64,000 nucleotides of DNA from Sphingomonas anseongensis (lineage in GTDB: Bacteria > Pseudomonadota > Alphaproteobacteria > Sphingomonadales > Sphingomonadaceae), in NCBI RefSeq assembly GCF_023516495.1, contig NZ_JAMGBC010000001.1:1698501-1762500 (forward strand). The letters run 5' to 3'. The position numbers and the translations under genes were made by a program. How positions within the stretch are numbered: the stretch's first letter is position 1; every line of letters begins with the position of its first letter. The notes below the pieces were generated by a model. The model did not search any database. It had not been told where the DNA came from and saw only the letters and a program-made list of their open reading frames with translations. This document shows, piece after piece, positions 59,552-64,000 of this stretch.

Positions 59552-61318
59552 CTAGGCCTGGTGAGTTAGCACCGCCTCGAGCATCGCCGCTCCGAAGCGG
59601 CGAAGCTTGCTTTCGCCGACCCCGTTGACCGTCGACAAATCGGCGAGCGACTTCGGCTTGGCCGCGGCAATCTCGCGAAGCGTGGAATCGTGGAAAACGA
59701 CGTAGGCGGGGACCCCGGCCTCCGCGGCCAGCGCCCGGCGCGCTTCGCGAAGACGCTCGAACAAAGGATCTTTCGGTCCCTCGCTCCGCCGCCCTCTCGA
59801 GCGGCGCTTGCGGGGCGGCGGCAAGGCGATTTCCAGGGTCGCCTCGCCTTTCAGGATCGCGCGCGCCGACGGTCCGAAGGAAAGGCCACCATAAGGGTCG
59901 GCTCGAAGCGCATCGCGGGCGACAAGGGCGCGCGCCACCGGCTGCATAAGCGCGAGCTCGTCCTGCGTTGCGATCCCGAACACCGACAACCGATGGTGTC
60001 CGAAGCGGCGCACCTTCTCATTGTCGTTGCCGGCAAGAACTTCGATCAGGTGCCCCGCCCCGAACCGCATTTCGGTTCGAAACACCGCGGACAGGAGCTT
60101 GCGTGCCGCTTCGGTCGCATCGACGGTCGTCGGCGGGTTCAGGCAATTGTCGCAATTGCCACAGCGTTCGGGCGGCGATTCGCCGAAGTGGCGAAGCAGA
60201 ATGACGCGGCGGCAATTGGGGGTCTCGACCAGCGCCGCCAGAGCGTTGAGCCGCTCGCGCTCGCCCTGCCGCCGCTCGGGCTCGACCTCGGTTTCGATCC
60301 GCTTTCTTGCGGTGGCGAAGTCGCTTGCCGACCAAAACAGCCAGGCCTCGGCAGGCTCGCCGTCGCGGCCGGCGCGGCCCGTCTCCTGGTAATAAGCCTC
60401 GATAGATTTGGGCACGCCCGCATGGGCGACGAAGCGCACGTCGGGCTTGTCGATGCCCATTCCGAAGGCAACCGTGGCGGCGATGACCATGTTCTCCGAC
60501 TGGACGAACGCCGCCTGGTTGCCGGCGCGTACGGATGGATCGAGCCCCGCATGGTAGGGAAGCGCCGGGCGCCTCGCCGTCGACAGGCTTTCGGCAATCC
60601 GCTCGGCCTTGTCCCGGCTCGGAGCGTAGACGATCCCCGCACCCTCCTGGCTGGCCAGCAGGGCCTTGAGCTGTGCGGCCACGCCGTTGCGAGGCTCGAC
60701 GTGATACCGGATGTTCGGCCGGTCGAAGCCCGCCACGATCAGCCCGTCGTCCGGAATCCCAAGCTGCGCGAGGATGTCGCTTCTGGTCCGAGCATCGGCG
60801 GTCGCCGTCAGCGCCAGCCTCGGCACGTCGGAGCGCTCGTCGAGGATGCTTCGAAGCTGGCGGTAGTCCGGTCGGAAATCGTGCCCCCATTCGCTGACGC
60901 AATGCGCTTCGTCGATCGCGATCAGCGCCAGCGGAATCTCTGCTATCAGACGGCGAAACGCACCCGTCGTCGCCCGCTCCGGCGCTACGTAAAGCAGGTC
61001 GAGCCCGCCTGCGCGCAGCCGATTCTCGGTCTCCGCTCGGCCGCCGTCGGCGGACGTCAGCGATGCTGCCCTGATGCCCAGCGCGTCGGCCGAACGGATC
61101 TGGTCGTGCATCAGCGCGATCAGCGGCGAGATCACCAGTCCGGTGCCCTGGCGAAGGAGCGCGGGCAGCTGGTAGCAGAGCGACTTGCCAGCTCCCGTCG
61201 GCATCACCGCAAGCGAGTGACGGCCGGCGAGGACGCGGTCCACCACCTGCTCCTGGACTCCGCGGAAGTCGTGGAATCCGAACACCGATTTCAGAACTTC
61301 GTGGCTACTGCCGGTCAC
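59552..61318 (-). CDS. recQ: ATP-dependent DNA helicase RecQ
   Basis: The 588-residue helicase unwinds DNA 3' to 5' in recombination and fork repair. It has Walker A MPTGAGKSLCYQLPALL, the DEAH box AIDEAHCVSEWGHDFRPDY, a zinc-binding region CGNCDNC, and a C-terminal HRDC domain ending STVNGVGESKLRRFGAAMLEAVL. All RecQ domains are present. Its start at 61318 is 80 bases from the stop of the preceding ABC exporter gene on the same strand. Confidence 0.97.
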   Translation of the reverse strand: MTGSSHEVLKSVFGFHDFRGVQEQVVDRVLAGRHSLAVMPTGAGKSLCYQLPALLRQGTGLVISPLIALMHDQIRSADALGIRAASLTSADGGRAETENRLRAGGLDLLYVAPERATTGAFRRLIAEIPLALIAIDEAHCVSEWGHDFRPDYRQLRSILDERSDVPRLALTATADARTRSDILAQLGIPDDGLIVAGFDRPNIRYHVEPRNGVAAQLKALLASQEGAGIVYAPSRDKAERIAESLSTARRPALPYHAGLDPSVRAGNQAAFVQSENMVIAATVAFGMGIDKPDVRFVAHAGVPKSIEAYYQETGRAGRDGEPAEAWLFWSASDFATARKRIETEVEPERRQGERERLNALAALVETPNCRRVILLRHFGESPPERCGNCDNCLNPPTTVDATEAARKLLSAVFRTEMRFGAGHLIEVLAGNDNEKVRRFGHHRLSVFGIATQDELALMQPVARALVARDALRADPYGGLSFGPSARAILKGEATLEIALPPPRKRRSRGRRSEGPKDPLFERLREARRALAAEAGVPAYVVFHDSTLREIAAAKPKSLADLSTVNGVGESKLRRFGAAMLEAVLTHQA

Positions 61319-61397
61319 GCCGACTCCCGCAAATTCGACTGACCGAGCGCGTGCGACGCTGCAGCAGTGGAGACGCGGCGTAAACCCTCGCCGCTAG

Positions 61398-63215
61398 TTA
61401 TTCCGCCGCCTCGGCCGCTTCCTCGAGCCGCTCCGCCGCCTGGCGGTACCACATGTCCGCGTACAGCCCATCGCGCGCCAGCAACTCGTCGTGAGTCCCG
61501 CTCTCCGCCACGCGCCCCTCGTCCAGAACGAGGATGATGTCGGAGTTGACGACCGTCGACAGCCTGTGCGCAATAGTGATGCTGGTGCGGTTGCGGGCGA
61601 GCCGGTCGAGGGTCGCGAGGATCGCATCCTCGGTCTTGCTGTCGAGAGCGCTGGTCGCTTCGTCCAGGATCAGGATCGGCGGGTTCTTGAGCAACGTCCG
61701 GGCGATCGCGACGCGCTGCTTCTCGCCGCCCGAAAGCTTGAGCCCCCGCTCGCCGACCATCGATTCATACCTCTCGGGAAGCACGGCGATGAACCGGTCG
61801 ATCGCTGCACCCTCGGCGGCTGCCTCGACGTCCGCGGGGGTCGCGCCCTCCGCTCCGTAGGCGATGTTGTACCCGATCGTGTCGTTGAACAGCACGGTAT
61901 CCTGCGGGACGATGCCGATGGAATCGCGAAGGCTCGCCTGGGTGACGTGGGCGATGTCCTGCCCGTCGATGCAGATCCGCCCGCCGGTGGGATCGTAGAA
62001 TCGGTAGAGGAGCCGGGCAACGGTCGACTTGCCGGCGCCCGACGGGCCGACGATCGCAAGCCGCGTCCCTGGCGGCGCATCGAAGCTCAGGCCTTTTAGG
62101 ATCTTGCGCGATGGCTCGTAGCCGAACTGCACGTCCTCGAACCGGACATGCCCCCCGCTGACCTGCAAGGGCTTGGCGTCCGGGGAATCGACGACCTCGG
62201 CCGGAGTGTCGAGCAGGTTGAACATCGCTTCCATGTCGATCAGCCCCTGCCGCACGGTGCGGTACACCCAGCCGAGCATGTCGAGCGGTCGGAACAGCTG
62301 CATCAGAAGGCTGTTCACCAAGACCACGTCGCCGGGCGTGAAGCGGCCCTGGCTCCAGCCCCAGACGGTGAAAATCATCGCCCCGGCCATCATCGCATTG
62401 GTGATCAGCGACTGGCCGATGTTCAGCCAGGCGAGCGAAACCTCGTTGCGCACGGTTGCGCGCGCGAACTGGCCGATCGCCTCGTCGTAACGGCGGGCCT
62501 CCCGCTCCTCGGCTCCGAAATATTTGACCGTCTCGTAGTTCAGGAGCGAGTCCACGGCGCGGCCGATGGCGCGGTTGTCGACTTCGTTCATTTCGCGCTG
62601 GAGCTTGGTTCGCCAGTCGGTCACCCGGCGGGTGAAGGCGATATAGATCGCGACTATCGCAAGCGTCGCGGCGACCAGCCCGCCGCCGAACTTGAAGAAG
62701 AAGATGATGCAGATCGCCGTCAGCTCGATCAGCGTCGGTCCGATGTTGAACAGCAGGAAGTAGAGCATCATGTCGATGCTCTTGGTGCCCCGCTCGACGA
62801 CCTTGGTCAGCGATCCCGTCCGCCGCTCCAGGTGAAAGCGCAGCGACAGCGAGTGGATGTGCCGGAACACCTGGCCGGCGAGGCGACGGGCCGCGTCCTG
62901 CCCGACCTTCTCGAACACCGCGTTGCGCAAATTGTCGGAAAGGACTCCGGCGAAGCGTGCGCCGGCATAAGCAAGGACCAACGCCGCCACGACCGCGAAG
63001 GCAGCGGCTGTGCCCGCGTTCGACATGCGGTCGATCACCGCCTTGTAGGCGAACGGCATGACCAGAACGGCGCCCTTGCCGGCAAGCACCAGCAGGACCG
63101 CGGCGATGACCCGGGCCTTGAGCTCGACCTCACCCTTGGGCCAAAGCATCGGAAGGAAGCGGAGGAGCGGAGCGAAGCCCCCGCGCTCGACCTTATGTAT
63201 GCCCGCTTCTACCAT
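61398..63215 (-). CDS. Atm1-type ABC exporter (fused membrane and ATPase domains)
   Basis: The 605-residue half-transporter has six membrane helices (about residues 30-330) with the Atm1-type motif NEVDNRAIGRAVDSLLNYETVKYFGAEE, and an ATPase domain with GPSGAGKSTVARLLYRFYDP, LSGGEKQRVAIARTLL and LDEATSALDSKTED. Such homodimers export glutathione-linked sulfur species or metal conjugates and protect against metals. The exact cargo is not shown by the sequence. Confidence 0.9.
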   Translation of the reverse strand: MVEAGIHKVERGGFAPLLRFLPMLWPKGEVELKARVIAAVLLVLAGKGAVLVMPFAYKAVIDRMSNAGTAAAFAVVAALVLAYAGARFAGVLSDNLRNAVFEKVGQDAARRLAGQVFRHIHSLSLRFHLERRTGSLTKVVERGTKSIDMMLYFLLFNIGPTLIELTAICIIFFFKFGGGLVAATLAIVAIYIAFTRRVTDWRTKLQREMNEVDNRAIGRAVDSLLNYETVKYFGAEEREARRYDEAIGQFARATVRNEVSLAWLNIGQSLITNAMMAGAMIFTVWGWSQGRFTPGDVVLVNSLLMQLFRPLDMLGWVYRTVRQGLIDMEAMFNLLDTPAEVVDSPDAKPLQVSGGHVRFEDVQFGYEPSRKILKGLSFDAPPGTRLAIVGPSGAGKSTVARLLYRFYDPTGGRICIDGQDIAHVTQASLRDSIGIVPQDTVLFNDTIGYNIAYGAEGATPADVEAAAEGAAIDRFIAVLPERYESMVGERGLKLSGGEKQRVAIARTLLKNPPILILDEATSALDSKTEDAILATLDRLARNRTSITIAHRLSTVVNSDIILVLDEGRVAESGTHDELLARDGLYADMWYRQAAERLEEAAEAAE

Positions 63216-63339
63216 GGCGCCCTACGTAGGCATCCCCATGGCGAGCGGCAAACGCGCAGCTCATGCCTTCCGGTGAAATGTTTGGAACCGCACGTTTTTT
63301 CAGCGGTTGTCAGGCCGTTCACCAGAGCGGGTAAATCCT

Positions 63340-63594
63340 ATGGCGGCGGCGTACTTCCTGATTGCGATCCTTGGCTGCGCGGACGGTTCCGTCGACTGCA
63401 CGCCGGTCATGACCGTTCCCACGCGCTACGAAAGCGAAGCAGCGTGCTCCGCGGCCGCGCCCGGCGCTCTGCTCGAGCATAACAATTTCGATTTTCCGAG
63501 CCTGGTCGCCGAATGCCGCCGCGAGGCGCCGCGAGCGGCCTCCGCCGAACGTGACCGCGATCCTCCGCCGGCGGTGCCCACACGGAGAGGCTGA
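63340..63594 (+). CDS. Small hypothetical protein with four cysteines
   Basis: The 84-residue product starts MAAAYFLIAILGCADGSVDC and has a short hydrophobic N-terminus, four cysteines (about 13, 20, 36, 59), and a basic proline-rich tail (DPPPAVPTRRG). The cysteine spacing suggests two disulfides in an exported or membrane-near protein. I do not recognise a family. Its stop overlaps the start of the next gene (TGATG), so it is probably real and coupled. Confidence 0.6.
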   Translation: MAAAYFLIAILGCADGSVDCTPVMTVPTRYESEAACSAAAPGALLEHNNFDFPSLVAECRREAPRAASAERDRDPPPAVPTRRG

Positions 63595-64000
63595 TGGCCG
63601 ACGATACCGACGTCCTCGTCCCGCAGATTCACGAAGACCAGCTGCCCGGAAGCGAAGCGAAGCTGGAGCCCAAGCCGGAATGGCAGCCACGCTACAAGGG
63701 CTCGGGCCGGCTTCAGGACAAGGTTGCGATCATCACCGGTGCAGACAGCGGAATCGGACGCGCAGTCGCCGCTTTGTTCGCCCGCGAAGGCGCTGACGTC
63801 GCGATCCTCTACCTGTGCGAACATGAGGATGCGGAGAAGACCAGGGAGATCGTCGAGGGCGAAGGCCGCCGCGCGATCACGATCGCAGGCGATATCGGAA
63901 GCAAGGAATTCTGCGAACAGGCGGTGCAGCAGACGATCGACGCGTTCGGGAGGCTCGACATACTCGTCAACAATGCCGGCGAGCAGCATCCGGACAAAGA
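63594..64000 (+). CDS. Short-chain dehydrogenase/reductase, partial at window end
   Basis: About 135 residues are visible before the window ends. After a polar leader with PKPEWQPRYKGSGRLQDKV the Rossmann motif is AIITGADSGIGRAVAALFAREGADVAILYL, then RLDILVNNAGEQHPDK, the NNAG element. The leader and motifs resemble the GSP39/YghA-type oxidoreductases linked to stress. The catalytic YxxxK lies beyond the edge. The ATG at 63594 overlaps the stop of the small upstream gene. Confidence 0.9.
   Translation, partial: MADDTDVLVPQIHEDQLPGSEAKLEPKPEWQPRYKGSGRLQDKVAIITGADSGIGRAVAALFAREGADVAILYLCEHEDAEKTREIVEGEGRRAITIAGDIGSKEFCEQAVQQTIDAFGRLDILVNNAGEQHPDK

Overview
The window looks like a chromosomal, origin-proximal segment from a sphingomonad-type alphaproteobacterium (order Sphingomonadales). 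It is GC-rich and very compact. I see no insertion sequence, prophage, CRISPR array or rRNA operon, and no gene-free stretch longer than 300 bases. The assignment rests on gene order and lineage-typical families: hemE-hemJ-rho beside maf-coaE-dnaQ, mnmE-mnmG-rsmG-parA-parB followed by holA-lptE-leuS on the other strand, DUF1491, DUF3576, DUF4402, SdhAF4 (DUF1674), zf-CHCC and HemJ. Many genes are translationally coupled by 4-base overlaps, often with GTG or TTG starts.

Layout. 0-3.15 kb (minus strand): DUF1491 (partial), ptsN, hpf, dnaQ, coaE and maf. 3.15-3.44 kb: a non-coding gap with DnaA-box-like 9-mers and seven GANTC sites in 138 bases, the best candidate here for the replication origin. 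3.44-7.87 kb: hemE, hemJ, rho and two TerC-family membrane proteins. 7.9-13.2 kb: mnmE, an unusually short mnmG, rsmG, parA and parB, with two near-perfect parS sites. 13.2-17.7 kb (minus): DUF3576 lipoprotein, leuS, lptE, holA. 17.9-28 kb: a probable outer-membrane barrel, a TenI/ThiE-like protein, YggS, ribA, xth, lolA, ftsK, a UbiH-type hydroxylase, a Lon-N domain protein and a CnoX-type thioredoxin.

28-36.5 kb: tRNA-Gly(GCC), a large BNR-repeat exoprotein with a LolA-like partner, a prolyl-4-hydroxylase homologue, a beta-lactamase-fold serine hydrolase, and hemC-hemD with a mitofilin-like membrane protein. 36.5-43.9 kb: tsaD-gpsA, SdhAF4, rsmB, rpe, a heparinase II/III-like protein and purH. 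44.1-53.1 kb: a flippase, polA, a Sel1-prolyl-hydroxylase fusion, an L,D-transpeptidase, nadB and an ABC ATPase. 53.2-64 kb: tandem DUF4402 proteins, a zf-CHCC/tldD/DUF924/DUF2007 coupled chain, a TIGR01244 phosphatase-like protein, an M3 metallopeptidase, recQ, an Atm1-type ABC exporter, a small four-cysteine protein and a truncated short-chain dehydrogenase.

Functionally this is mostly core machinery: replication and segregation (oriC candidate, parABS, dnaQ, holA, polA, ftsK), haem synthesis (hemC, hemD, hemE, hemJ), tRNA and rRNA modification, and envelope biogenesis (lptE, lolA, L,D-transpeptidase). I found no convincing new defence or mobile system. The most interesting non-gene signals are the GANTC-rich origin candidate, the two parS sites (one inside rsmG), two overlapping hairpins at 21.67-21.73 kb, and a GANTC triplet upstream of the barrel gene.
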